Source of the DNA: Brachypodius melanocephalos
Taxonomy: Eukaryota; Chordata; Aves; Passeriformes; Pycnonotidae
DNA: 64,000 nucleotides
NCBI GenBank assembly: GCA_013398615.1
Contig: VZSR01000520.1
Span: 33,660,870 to 33,724,869, forward strand
Direction: 5' to 3'
Below the pieces are notes generated by a model. It was given only the letters and a program-made list of their open reading frames with translations, made no database searches and was not told the DNA's origin. The translations under genes and the position numbers were made by a program. Positions 27,401 through 42,400 of the stretch are shown one piece after another. How positions within the stretch are numbered: the stretch's first letter is position 1; every line of letters starts with the position of its first letter.

Positions 27401-30400
27401 TCCTAAACCAAATACATATAACCTCCCACTCAAGTTTCCTATAATGGCACTTGCCCAGAATCTAGTTCCTACTCACCATACCAACATCCTATGTGCAACA
27501 ACCATGTTGCAGATTAAATATTTCAATTCAGTCTCAAACAGAAAACCTACCAAGATCCTTGAACAAAGACAATTTACCCAAGAAGTTAAGTCATCTCACA
27601 GAAACCTTTCTTTTCCAAGTCACACCTACAGTTAAACTTTTCTGAATAAAGTATTCAGTTTATTATCTTCAGGCTTTTTGTAAATGTTACAGGAGAGTCC
27701 ACATGAACTCATCCATTAAATACCATTTATAAATACCATACACCATATGTGAATGGGCGTGTTATGACTTCTTCATTCTTTCCTTGGTCATTTCACATAA
27801 ATTCTTCATAATGCAGTGTAATGGACATAAACTAATATGTCAACTCTATCAGGACCTAGATGGCATGACAGCTTTGAAAAAACACCAAAATCACTTTGCT
27901 ATGTACATCAATTTCTCTTCTGAAAATGAGTAATAGAATGGACTGCCATCCTTCATGGAACATGTTCAGATCAACTCACAACTACACCAGGATTTCTTTT
28001 TATACCACAAAAGAGAATGTTGCTCAATAGTTTTACATTCATCCCATTTTAAACATTTCAATATTTACATAAAGAAAAAAATGCTTCAACTGCAATGCTC
28101 ATGCAGGAGAAAAGAGGAAAAACCCCATGACTCAACTTTACATGCAAACAAAGAGCTGGAAGTAAGAACATTAGTGGTGGGACACACAGAGAACTCTAAG
28201 AAAAGCAATTACATAATGCAAAGAGGCAGCACCTTCTGCAGGACTAATACATTCCTGAACTGATGCATTGGATAAGATAGATTGGCAGATTTAGCCAAAA
28301 TTCACTTTTTTTTTTTTCATTTAAAATTAATTAAGAATCTGAAATATCTTTCACAACCACAAATTACAAAGCTATCTTATCTTTTACTACAAAGTTGTGC
28401 ATGGAGATGATTAGCAGTCAAGTAAGAACAGCATCATTCACAAAGCATCCTCTCAGCTTGTTGAAAAGACTTTTGGTGCTTAGTCACTGTCAAACATTTT
28501 TGCTTATGTATCTTCTTATTTTCTCTCCTTCACCAAATTGATCTCCTGGACTATCCTCCAAAAATTTTATGGAATGGTAAAGTAATCAATGAAAAAACAT
28601 ATAATTAAATGCTATGAACACAGCTTTATAATGTAACTGGTTAGAGAAAAATAATATTATTTCATGTCCTGATTAAAACAGCAGTTATTTTTATTGATCT
28701 ATATTCTTCATTGTTTCTTATTTAGCTAGCTTTCATAATTTCATTATTTCAAAGTGTACTCTTCATTTGTTTTACAAGCAAAACTTGTGCCACAAAAAAA
28801 AAGTAATAGCTTATTACGAGTCATGACAGTAGTTGCAATATTGTATTCTGGATCAGCATACTTCTGGAGGAACAGCAGTGGTATAATACAAGGTACTGGT
28901 AATTGGCCACTGTGTTACACAAGACCTGCCTAATATATCTTTATTTGCAGTCCTCTAGAAATGAATACTGCCTCTTTAATTATTAAACGCAAGCGTTAGT
29001 TGAGTGCATTCAGGTCTCGTAAGATTACAGCCCTTAGGGTGACTGAATGGGCAAAGAGCATCAGCCTTGCTTTACACACTGTCAAGCTTCAACTACTGAT
29101 GGACAAAACATGTAGGTCTTGTGGTAAAGGAAAAGGTGATTTTAGTCCTTCAGAAATTAATAGAACTGCACAGTGAATACTACTTACAAACTGAAAAAAG
29201 GGAGTAAACCCCATGAAAGTAAGCATCTGATGGATTGCCTTTGGATAGATCAAACCACAAATTAAAACCCAAAGTAAGAAGAAAGAAAATGTTATATAGA
29301 TATATATATATATAAGTCAAAAATTCTAAGAAAGCCAAAGGATTTCTGATAACCTTCAAACTGTAAATCAGGTTTATGGAATTTCAAAAGATAAAAAAAT
29401 TAAATAAAGATGCTACACCTCTAAAATCATGTTCCTGTTCAACAGAAATTGGAACTCAAGTCAATAATACAAAATGCCCTTGGCTTCTTTCACTAGAGAA
29501 AAAATTGAATTGAGTAAGATACAGAACATGAGCTTTTCAGCCCCAGAAATTATATTAACATACTACAGGCATCTAGGAAAACTGGTCCTTACTCAGACAG
29601 CTTTAACTTTCATTCATTATTGACACCATACAATGGACTCTAATATTTTTCTTCTTTTTCATGGTTCTGCTACTTCTCATGCATATGGTAGAAGCTCCTT
29701 TCCCTGAGGATACAGTAGCTTAGAAACAGAAAACTTGGGCTTCACATAATGGAATCTGTGCTTTGGCTTCATCATTCTTTCAGTTTGCCTTCATTCTGAG
29801 TAGGTTCTTACTAACTTACAGCTTTGCAAAGAACAAGTAATTTACCGTTAACTGGGATATACTGTTTATAGTAGAGGTCTGAAGAAGTTCAACTCAATGA
29901 CACCCAAGCCTGTAATAGCAGCCAATCAGCTATTCAAATGCTTCAAGAAAGTCAGACTTCAACTTCTGTAGGACCCAGATTTCCTGGCACTTCCAGTTAC
30001 AGGCTTACATGTAAGCTAGTGTTTTCAAAACCCTGGTCTTATGTCAGCTATTAACAAGAGAATTTTGGTAATATGCAAAGATTTATTTGCTACGTTTTGC
30101 TTGGAATTAGTATCTTTGACATGAAACCATTCTAAAGACTAGGTGTCAAAATTAATTTCTTAAGATTAGATTATAGGAAATTCAGTGACAAAAACAGTAT
30201 ACCTATGTATAACAGTAAAACCTATGTATAAAGGTATGAATGAAGGGCCATTTAAGAGAAATTAAAAGGAGTTAAAAGAAAATGGCTGAAAAAACTACGT
30301 TGATTTTACCCTGTCACCTGAACTACTCTGGCAGCATCAGTGCACATTTTGTATTCAAACAACATGGAGACTGATTTTTACAATTTGGCATCATTTCAAT

Positions 30401-33400
30401 TAACAGAAAGGCTCTTGACTTGAAACAGCAGAATGCTGATTTTCACTGCTCTAATGCCTCCTCCAAATCATTCCAATATGCTCTACTTGCATCATGATAC
30501 ACACTGATATTTAGGCAATGGTTTCCTTCATGTGAATTTTCAGGGAATGTTTCAGATGTAATTAGTTAAAGACTTTCTGAAATAAAGTTATTAAAAACTG
30601 TCCAGATAAGAGGAGATTCTGTTGCAGGGACAGTCTTGTTAGGCAAAAGATGCCAGCACTGGAAATAATTTACATTAGTAAATGCTACAAAGCTGCCTTG
30701 ACCAAAAATCTCTTTCACTGAACACCTGTAAGTCTCTGTAACACTAATGAGAACAGAGTATTAAATATGTCTGTAGCTTTACGTCTTTTGGGATGAATAA
30801 AACCGTCTTCTCCAACGAAACTCTTAAAAACCATACAATATTTAAAGAAAAGCAGCTGAAAGGCCAGATTTCACTGACACAGTTGAAACATAATCTATTC
30901 AACCATGGTTTATCAGCTATGAAGATTATCAGAAAAATACAGCACAAACACGCTCATCAGGAATAGAAAGCCAATTTACAGCGAGTAGGTGAACAGGGCT
31001 CAGGAACTTGGTCACAGGATGGAGAGGCTGCATGGGGCCAGACAAAGGTATCTGGTTTAGGATGAGGATGAGGAAGATGAGAAGATACAAACAGTTGGAG
31101 AGGAGACTCTGTTCTTGAGAGAGAAGATGAGGAAGTATCAGAGGCTAAAAAGCGAAACAAAGAGAATGGTAAGGGGATGTGGGGTGGGGGGGCGTGTCAG
31201 GAAAGAAAAAAGATCCAACAGGGTTTAATGGACTCATGGATGCCAAAAACACAAAGCATTTGTTTCACTATGACTCTTACATAAAATAAATATCACTTCT
31301 GAAAGCAACAACAACAAAAAAGTACCCCTTTATTTCTATGCGTTCTCCTTTCATACTTAATTAGATTTAAAAAGCAAATAAAATATTTTATGTTTCAATG
31401 CATAAATTTAAAAAATATATTTAAGGGGAAATAAAGGCCAAAATACAAAACTCAGGTAATATTTTTTCTTCCTATGATAAACTCAGTAGACTGCAACCAA
31501 ACTGAACAGAAAGTTTTTAAAAAGATTGATCACAATCTATCTTAAGCAAATAGCCAATGAGTCTGTAGAGATTTGCATATTTTCATCTGTCTTTTGATAT
31601 GAAATGTGTCTGTCTCCCTGTGAGACTGACTGATTCATCAAAGCTCTTTCTTTTTTCCCCCCTACGTTTATTTCCTTCTTCGATATATACAAATATGACT
31701 GCATGCCACTCATGGCAAGCCAACTGAAACAAACTTAAAGTAAATTTGATATAGTTATTGATCAGGACATTAGAATCAAGAGTCTAGCCTCGTAAGAAAT
31801 CCACAATACATTCTTTTGATATTTTAAAGGCTACACAAATCTAAACTTGAATCACTTAATCATTACAGGACTGGTAAGAGCTCCATATAAAGCAAGTTTT
31901 CAATCCTTTTTTTTTTTAAAGGTCACCTTCTGCTTAATTGATACATTTTAAAAAAAGTATTTACATCCACTGCACCTGAATTTTTTTAAAGGATTTTAAC
32001 TCCAAATTTAATTTCAGCTCTCATTTCTTGGTACTTAGATGACTGAATTCAGACTAGACAGGCAAAGGAGATCATCATCATCATAGATGACAAGCAAAGT
32101 TAGGAAGGGGAAAAATTCCAAATGTTCACGTGTATCCAGACATATAAAGGTATTCACAAAGTAGCATTACACAAGGTAGTTTAAGGAGGAGGGGAGCAAA
32201 CCTTTCCATCCTGAGAGGATTTTCAGCTGTAACTTTCTTGCATTTTAACATTTACTTATTTGCCAAATTCCTTCTGCATTTCTAAACACTGTGGATCCAC
32301 AGATTTCGCAGTTGTGTCCTTTCAGCCCTACAAAGGTCTAACATTTTGACCATCTATTGTTTCTGTCATGTAACTGTTCTGAATAATATTTTATTGACAG
32401 TGTACTTAAGCTTTCTCAAACACTGTGCCAAGCTTGACTGCTTTCATTCTTGTAGTATCATTATCTTTTAATTCCTGCAAAATGTTTATATAATACTCTG
32501 ATGAAGAATTCTGGACAAATACTGGATGCGGAGCCTTTTAAGATATATAATTACATAGACTCAGTAGATAACAAAGTTCTAGTCCTTGACAGAAATTGAG
32601 TATTGGTATTGCAACCAGGTTTCTTCTGCTAAAATTAACAATTAACAATTTAAAAAACCCCTAAAAACAAACAAAATCAACTCCCAATTAAAAAAAAGGA
32701 AAACATAAGAGACATCTACCTACTGATCCTCCACAATTACCTTTTACAAGACAAATAATCAAAAATGGATCCTGTATTTTTAGTTTTCCATCTTGTTCTC
32801 TTTGACAGTAGAGTTAAGTTCTAACAATACAGCTGAGATTCAGAAAAAAATACGATTTGGAGCTGCTAGAAAAATCAGAATGTATGCAGAGATCCTATAT
32901 GGATCAAGAGATTGGCTGCAGGACTTGAATTTGGGGTGAATTTCTTGAAAAGCTGACTGCTTTGAATGAAAGTTCATCTTTACTTAAAAGCATTAAGGAA
33001 GATGCAATGTTTAAAGTGCACCAATTCACTGTGCTCTCAAGTGTGGCAGATAGAAAATAGGACACCCTGAAGGTATAACTCAAGAGCTGTAGGTCTCCAC
33101 TGGAAAAGAAACAAACAAAAACCCACTAACCACAAAAAACCTTTCACAACACTCATCCCCAACAAATACTTTTTTGAAGGTATAAAACTTTATCTATAGC
33201 TACATCTATCTAGCTAGCTATATATATGAATCCTATAATGTAGTTACATTCTTAAAAATGAAACAATCAGCTAGACTAGAATACAGAGTGATCACCATAG
33301 CATGATATAATGTTATCTTATCCCTTTTAATTATACAAATACAAGAAGACAGAAGATTCCATGTTAATTACGCCATATTGTGTTGCTATTCTTTGAAATC

Positions 33401-36400
33401 AAGTGACCTGATCTTTGCAACCAAAACTGGTTGCACTATAGAAAGCACAGAACACTACTTTAAATTCAAAATTGAGAGAACATTCAATCCAATTTTAACT
33501 TTCAGAAGTTAAATAGCTAAATTGGATTTTTTTCTACCGCACTATTCTGATATTAGACATATAGTATACATTTAAATGTGTCTTAATTTATGGGTCAAGC
33601 GTACTCAAATTCATAGGCTGGCAAATTTTCCCACAAGCTGTTTGTGTCAAATAGTGATTGAGCAGAAACACACCCCTGAAAGGTCCCAGGAAAAGCATCC
33701 TCAAAACCCAGAAAAAAGAAAACTCTCAGTATTTAGAACACAAGTAAGATCAGCAAAAGTTCTTGGAATTAGCAGCATCATGAAAATTCCTTCTGCAATT
33801 TCCATGAGCATGACTCATGTACTTTTTGATTGCATAACTTCTAAGGTATATTAGTTTGCATTGGGTTAACTGAATATATTAATACAGGTAAATTATATAT
33901 TGTCAGTATTTACTGACATATAACAATTTTAGCTTTTATGTGGCATACCTGTGCACCATAATTTTTATAGGTATATAAAAATATCACAGTATGTATGATT
34001 TACAACAAATAAATTTTGCCCATAATGTCAAAGTATGTCTACAGTAAGCCTAGCTTATATTTGAGATTTTAATTTTTTAAAAACAGTCTTCTATATTTTT
34101 GAGATTAAAAATTCTCTGATTTTTTTTAAAAAAATGTGCAAATACCAAACGAATGAGAAATAACAGGACTTTGGCGAGTAGGCTAGTTCAGCATACTAAT
34201 TTTTAGCCCTTTCATAAGGCAATATTATTAAACTCAGCAAGATACATACCAGAGACACTTTAATTTACAGAGAATGTGGTCAGCAAGTACTTAGTAAATT
34301 AAAAAGAAGAAAAAGAAAACTTATATCACACAATGTCTATTTCCACTTATATGACAATAATGAAAATATAACTTCATTTTGCAAAATCAGAAAAATAACT
34401 AATGTAAAATCTAGCTATGGCCAGATCATTGAGCCTATTTTATCGTTCATATGCAGTTCTTACCTGTTTCAGGATCACTGAAATCTGGTAATGTAATTGT
34501 ATTAAGCTGTCGTCTATCAGCAATAGCTCTGTCTAACAAGCTGCTCCCACGTCCAGAATCACTGTAATGAAGTACAGAAATTGTAAGCTATTAAAATACA
34601 AAATTATATACTGATATACAAGTTGCATGCTGCCCAACTCGCACAAAGGTTCTTGCTATAAAAGTTACTGCTATGACCAAATTTAGTACCAAGCACCACT
34701 AACCACTCACAGCGCATTAAACCAGTTCTCTTAAAACAGAATTAAGCTGAGCAAAATTAAATTATTTACTTCAGCAATTCTGTTTTCATAATTAATACAA
34801 CCAAAAAGGGAATAGTGGCTTTTCATTTAATTCATAACTAACACCTCTACAGAAAGAATCTATTGTACCTTGAATGTTTATACCATATGGGGTACAGGTT
34901 TCACAGAAAGCCAAGAGGCAGGTGTAAGTATGAAATTCCACACTTTCTCCAGACTGAATAGAAGCACTAAAGCCAGGACATCTCATTTAAGGTAAAGATG
35001 TTATAAAGGGCTATTTTGGTTTTGTTGGTTTTTTTTTTTAACATAGGTACATATACATATTAACTGCCTAATGTTGAACTTGATTCTAACAGCATAGCAG
35101 AAACATTTTGAACACTTCTAATATCTCAGGAGCCTAAGCAGCAGCAGTGATTCTTACTGATTGCACCTGTGGGCAAATGCACTTAACTTTTACTTTAGCA
35201 GTAAATCAGTTATCTGCCCCTCAGGCTTCTTGTTGATATGCTTGCTGGAAAACTATCTGCTCCTATAACTACTATTAAAGATTCAGTAGAAGAACAGGAA
35301 CTGAAGAACTAAGTGTTTTTTCTCCTGAAGATGAGGCAAGCTCTGAGACACATTGTCAGCAAAGTGTAAGGGAGCACATATGGGCATTCCTTCTTTAACA
35401 TTCTACAGTTAATACTGTAATTTCATTTTTAGGATTGTTAAATCTGATACTATTTATTATCAATAAATATTTTCTTTGAAACCTCATTAAAAAAACAAAC
35501 CACCCCATAAACTTAAAAGTAATTAAGCTTTAAAGCAGTTGTACTGTTAGCCTAACTTAGCAGAGTGCAATATTTTGTCTGATTCTCCCTAAAGAGAAAG
35601 AACTGTATGAAATTCCTAGTTTAAAGTAAAACCTGAGAAACTTTAAACTGCAAGCCTGGAATTCAGCACATCTCTCCATTTGCCTTAATTTTACAACTGT
35701 GTCCTTCTGAACTGGGATTGAACGAAGAGCAAGAAGTCTCCCAACGGTTCTTAACAGTTACAAAAATCAGTGAAACAACAGTCCCTCTTTTTAGAGCTGT
35801 TACTAAAATGGTAGAATTAAAATTTTGCATTACCCTGACATTATTGCATTATTTCCTTACAAAATGACATCATGATAGAAATCCACAGGAAAGAGAAGGG
35901 AACTTTCAGGGCCATGCACTATCAGCTATAGTTGTTACATCACTTGGTGTCAATTTTCTGTGGTAATTACTTCCTCAATCCACATGCAACCACGTGCCAA
36001 GTGTTGCTGACAAGTAGAGCCAGACCTACCATCAATATCTTCTAAGCACAGCACTGGGACTGTGGCTTGCTCCTTTTTCAAATGCAAACCATGAAGCAGA
36101 AAAGAATTCAACTATTTTCTAATGCATTTTAAGCAATAGCTAAAGGCAAACTTTTAAAACTTCCAAGCCTTGCACCACAAAATAATTTTCAAATTCATAT
36201 TAACCATCTCATGAGAAAAAGTTTAGTATGTCAATTAAAGACAAAAGTTCTATGTTGACTGAACAAAGGTAATTCACAGTATTGTATTTGGCCCTTTTTA
36301 AGGTATATCTAGGTATTTGTGTTTTATTTTTATTATTAAAAGATTATTGAGGACACTGAACCCACATTCCCACAAAATCTGATTCATTGCAGAAGAAATA

Positions 36401-39400
36401 TTTAATATACACCACAGCTTATCAAAAAAGTAAATTCTTATCTCATTGGGAAAATGATACACTAAATTAGTTTTCAGTCTAAATCATAATAGATAAAGAT
36501 ATTTCAAATAAGCATAAAAGATATTTAAATCTTTGAAAAACAACATTATAAAAAGGTTTAAAATGATTAAAAGACCTTTTATTACTGGCTTGAAGAACTT
36601 TTTTTAAAAAGGCTTCAATTATTTCCAGTGGGAGACATAATTTTTAAATGGTGCTTTGCAACAAAATGAAGTCTGTGTTAAAACTACAGAGGTTAAAAAA
36701 TTAAAGCTTTCACAACAATCCTATATCACCATTCTTCAGTACAAGAGGAGTGCAGGTGGGTGAACAGAACTTCCCAGCCACATTTCAAGTCTGTTATCCC
36801 TGGATAAGAGTCGGATGCATCTGGATTACTGTGATACGATATGTAGGTACCCAGTTGTTACATTTCACATAGACCAGCCAAAGAAAGACTACAACTCGAC
36901 TACAACTCGGTATCCTTATTCACTGCTTGATGTAACTCTGAATGTGTGATTTGGGAAACCTGTCTCCTTCCATCACAACGCTTACCTACAGTTCCAGAAT
37001 GTTTATTCCATTCTGAATTTGATCTTAATGCACTACCATAACTTCAAGAAAAGACTTAGATGTCAAGATTAAAAAAAACCAGTATGAAAAAAAGGATCAG
37101 ATGACAAGTAGTCCTCACTAATTTTTCCACTTAGACGTTCTTGAAGGACAGTGGTGCCAAGGAGAGTTATCAACCACTGCTGTTAGAAGCTGACACAGCC
37201 AAGAGTAAGCTTTCACAGTCTCTACTGATATCTGAAGGAGGCATTACTTAATGTGTGTTTAGCATGGCACAGTAGCTCTTAGCACAAGAACAACAACAGC
37301 AATGACAAGCTATGATTAGAGCCCTGATATGTGTAAAGGATGTAACAGCAGAGATGGAAGGTGAAAAGTTGTGTTGGAGTACATGCAAAGCCAGTCTGAA
37401 ATTAGGTTTGCACAGAAACTGTAGCTATTCTGCAAAGTGCAGCATTTTGATACTAAACTCTTAACCCTGCCTGCCCACACACACAACCAGCTAACTAAAA
37501 TAAAGCACCACCCACTAGGTTAGAAGAGAAATTTTCTCCCTGGCCCCTACTCCTCATTCAGTGACTTTGAATTGAAAAGATTCAGCTCAAATCTTTCTGG
37601 TTGCTGACATACTTGCTTTCTGTAACCTGAGTGATGCTCCCTGCTCCACAATGTCAGGGTCTCTCAATATGCTGTGACTGACTCAGGTGCACTCCCAAGC
37701 TTTTCCTACCACACCCAACCTTCGCTGCTCGGAATGCTCACTAGCTCCCTAAGCAAAGAAGCAGTCTTCCCTCTTCTGCCATTAAGTGAACTCTCTCAAT
37801 CTTCTTAAAGAGAATGCATAAAGTACAGCAAAAACTGAACGTCCATCATACTGCTGCACAGGTATCTGATGCCACCTGGTATAAAGCTCTTCTGCTGTAG
37901 CATCTCTTCTACAGAAGCTGTCAACCCTTCAAACAACCACATAGCAGGAAATTCTGCTTGTCTCCTTCTCCAGGTATTTGATAAACATATTGAATAATAC
38001 CAGCATGGTACGTAGCCTTCTCATTTGTTTCACAGCTTACATAAATATATATGGCAAGGGACCTTCACAAAAGCATTTTAGAAACCCAAACAGAACTATA
38101 ACAACTTATATTTATATACATACAATATAATGCCTTTGAAGAACCTAAATAGGTTCATAAGCAAGACTTCCCTTTAAAAAAACAGCCATGCTGACTATGC
38201 AAGCACATAATTTCTATCCATGTGATTGATCCCTGATGCTTCTATGGTTCTAATTAATGTCTTTTCCTCTTTCACATTATTTAGTAAAAGCCCTCAAACT
38301 AAATTCCTGCTACAGCAATTTCTCCACTAGCCAATATAAAAGACTACACCCCGATCAGGAAACAAAACAAGACCATACCAGTACACTGAGAATTGGGTAA
38401 GTGGAATCAGTTACCCAAACTGCGTAACCAGTCTTTATCATTGCAGAATTTAGTACCTTTGGCATATCTTACTTCATAGAACCATAGGTAGTTCCACATG
38501 ACCATCAACTGGTGTCTTTGAATGCCAGTCTTCAGATTTCCAGAGGATTAATTTGTTTATTTGAAATACCAAAACAAGTAAATGCAGGACTGCTGCCCTA
38601 GTATCGCCCTAAAAAGCTACTGAGCAAGGTAGTGAGCAGCCCAGCAGCCTACAACATCTTACCTTGGGTTAGTTAGATTATAGCAGGATTTCCAAATCTG
38701 GAGCATGTGTTTACAGGTAAGGAGTGCTTCATCTGGGCCTCTGCACAGGGACTCCAATTTGACTTTTGTAAACAGTAATCTAGTGAAAAGGAAAAAGAAG
38801 TTAAAAGAGATTCCAATTTAAGAAAAACATTTTTAAAGACAGCGTCACACCAAACTGGAGAACTTCAAATATAGCAATAATTGAAATTTAAGGGAATAAT
38901 TGCAATAAATATCTAATGCCATCAAAGTAACAGTGCTTTTTACAAGATGCCTTTTTCAACTGGACAGAAGCAAGAGTTGCCAGGAATTTAATTTAAAAAA
39001 AAAAAAAAAATTGTAAGACAATGTAGCTTATTGAAATTAGCAGTACCACAGGATTCCACAGGATGCATGAAGTTGTAGGTTCTCCACCAAGATTAATTTA
39101 GACAGCTTCCTAGTTATTTAAAGAATATAAATACAATGTGACAATCAAGGAGCTAGTCTATTGGTAGGCACATTTATAAGAGTGACAGCACCTAGGAACA
39201 GATAGTACACTAGAAAAATACTAATTTAAAAGCAATTTTTAGTAAAATCACAGATTAAGGAACACAAAGCGGGAGGAGAGCATGCATATAAAACTGCTAG
39301 CCTACTTTCTGTTTTAAAACTCAGGTGTACTTTGGCATTTTATTCCACTGCAACTTTAATCATACTAAGTGAAAAATTTATGATTGCTCATATGGTTTGC

Positions 39401-42400
39401 GTGGGAAGACTGAGAAGAGTGTAGAGGGGGGATATGTGTGAAAGCTCAGAAGTTTCTTATCCCAAATACAAACTTGGAGGCTGCTAATAGTAACTGAAAA
39501 GTGCAGAGAGTTTTCTCAAGAATAAGGAATTACATCGAGTTACAGTGGTTAAATCTTCAGCATTGCACTGAACATCCCTGGCAGAAGCTACCCAGCATGT
39601 AAATCTAAAAATGAATCACCCAACCTGAAGTGTACAACATGTGCGACTGAGGAAGAAACAAAAGGCAATTTGCTGTGTTAGTTTAAGAAAATGAGCATCT
39701 GCCAGGTACACAAAGTCATATGAAGTCTCACTTGATATCTTGATAAGAATGTAGAGCAGAGTAATCATTCTGTGATGTAGAGCAGTTATATGACTTTAGC
39801 TTTCTTCCTATCAGTAAATTTGATTTGAGTATACAAGGAACTATATGGATAATTTAAGGTTGTATTTCATTTGGCAGAGATGTCCACTCTAGATACTCAT
39901 TTAACAGTGACTATATCGCTGATAGAAAAACATGTCCAGATCTATCCATCATTTTACTGAAGAGAGAAGGAAATACAACAAATAACATTCTCCTTTCTTC
40001 ACACTCCCCTCATCTAGTCTATCCTTAACACATGCACACACATGCCTCATCCAAACAGCAAGACCTAGGCATCAAAACCTGAAACCTAAATCACAGGAAT
40101 CTATCTCATACAATCCCTTTCCTGCTTCTCTGTAGGTAAGATAGTACAGTTGACAGTTTGAAGTGCCTACAGAGGTTAAATTTCTTAAAATTTGTGATCA
40201 TAAAGCATTTTACAAAACTTATGGAATATAATCAATTCAGAAGCACTGAATTTGCAAGTCATTCTAGAGTGAATAGTCATGATACATACCTTATTATGTA
40301 CAGTTTACAGATAGACTGAATTTCCATTAACAGTATTAAAGTAAGTAAAATTTAAAAGGAAAATTCAAGCTGAGGATAGAAAGGGAGGAGATTTGGTTAT
40401 TAAGAAACTACTTAAAAACACACGTACAACAGAACAGGAGTCTGTGCAACAAAAACGTTGGAACCTGGACCAGGATGTAGGATTCAACACCAAGACAGCA
40501 GAAGACAAATATACTTGTAAGAATGAGAGCAACACATCAGTTTGGTGCTTTTGGATGCATTTAGTACATGTTGCAACATCATTCCTGTTTCTTGTGCATT
40601 ATGGCAGTGAACAGGACTGGGTGTTCACACACTTTCCAAAATACAAACAACAAAGTATATGATGGAAAAATATTCACAATTCTAATAAAGAAAGGCTAGG
40701 AAATTGTATCTAATAAATAAAGTACACTGGTGTGGGATTATCCACACTAAAGCAAAAATAATATTGTGAGTAAAAAAGGTTGCATATATAAGGCCACACA
40801 GAGCAGCTTCCCTGGATCCAAGAAACATTTGGACTTTAAATCTTGAAAGACACCTCAGAAAATTGAAATGTGATGTTAATAATAAAATAAAATGTAATCT
40901 GCCAACTACACATACTTGATAAATGTGGGAAGGAAGGGAAGAGGAAGGAAGCAACAGAAAGGAGGAAGACGATGCGACAAATAGGTCTCCCATATTACCT
41001 TAATTTTATCAAGTTCCCTTGAAACATAGCTGGAGGTATAAGTAGCTCAGAGACAAGTATTACCAGGAAGATTTTAGAAACCAAGAGGTAGGTTATCTGA
41101 AAAAAGATTTTCTGAAAGGTCAACTTCAAGCATCCAGCTCTTCTGGAATACAGCCTGCATTACAGACACAAAGGATTTTAAAACTTACAAGAAGTTTTGA
41201 TACACTACTAAAATGATGAAGAATAGATAAAAACTACCAAGTGATAGGATGATGAAAATTAAGCTGTATATTTTATGAACATCATTAATTATCTGTTTGT
41301 ATCTGTTAGAGTCAGAAGTTTAAATTACTGCCACATGGTGCCAGAGTAACCTTGACATGGTGGAACAGCACTCTATTAAGAATAGAAGGACTGAGGAAAA
41401 TACAATATTAAAAAAAAAAATGAAGAGCAGAACAACGTGTGTCAGAGATGTGGAATAAATACAACAGATAAGAGCAAAAATCTCTTTGGGTCAAATCCTT
41501 CAGGGAAGGGAAGTAGGTAAAACAGGTTCTTTCAAAGACAGACTAATAGGGCATTTGTTCCTGCATCAGTGTTTTCTACGGATGCAGATCTTTAACATCA
41601 CTAAAAATAAAGTGAATTGTATCATTTTAGGAGACTAATAACCCAGACACAGAATGAAGAACAAATCAAACTGTTAAGTGGAAAGACTCAGTTATTCTTG
41701 GAGCTAATAGCTGATAAATTTATGAAATAGCTACTGAAGCATCAAATTACTTCATTACTTGAAGACTGTTTTCACTAAGTAATGAGGACATTATGAAACA
41801 ACTGCTCATAACCTAATCCATATATTATTGGATTTTTATTTAAATAAAGAATGAAAAATTCCAAATGGGTTTACAACTAGGTCTCTGAATGTCAGTGACA
41901 AATAACTTGATAGCAAATAACTTGATAGCAAAGACATCCAAGATGCAGCAGAAGGCTGGTGTTTAACACAAGGATGCTCAAACATTTTAAGATCTCTGTC
42001 TCAAGTTGAATGGGTTAAATTCCACATGTGACAACCCAATCATTGATAAGACCATGCAAGCAGGACATCAGAATTGTGCGGAGATCCTATCAAGAACAGC
42101 AGGGGATAGGCAGGGGACAAAAATGCAACACAAAAAGCTGCATCTTATGTACATTAGTAAAAAGCAAAGCTAAACTACACCTGAACAGATTATTATACAC
42201 TAAAATTATAGTCTTTTAAGACCTTTTTGTATCAAAGTAGGAAAAAAGAGAAAATGTGTTTACTAAACAGGGATGAAAATTAAGAATATTCAGGAATGAA
42301 CCCTCAACTTTCAACATAATCTTTACCTATATTGTCTGAGAGATGAAAACTATGACAAATGGAGAATAGGAACACTTTAAGAATGACTGAAGTTAAGGCA

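Larger units (their letters stand above)
24135..34463 (-). other. TTC7B: TTC7B intron between 9th and 8th exons
   Basis: A 10.3-kb intron. It contains the 100-N gap at 25783-25882, so its true length is uncertain, and the candidate cassette exon at 30980-31144. If that exon is used, the flanking introns are about 6.8 kb and 3.3 kb. Short AT dinucleotide runs lie near 29300 and 33220. No other gene or clear mobile element was seen. Confidence 0.85.
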
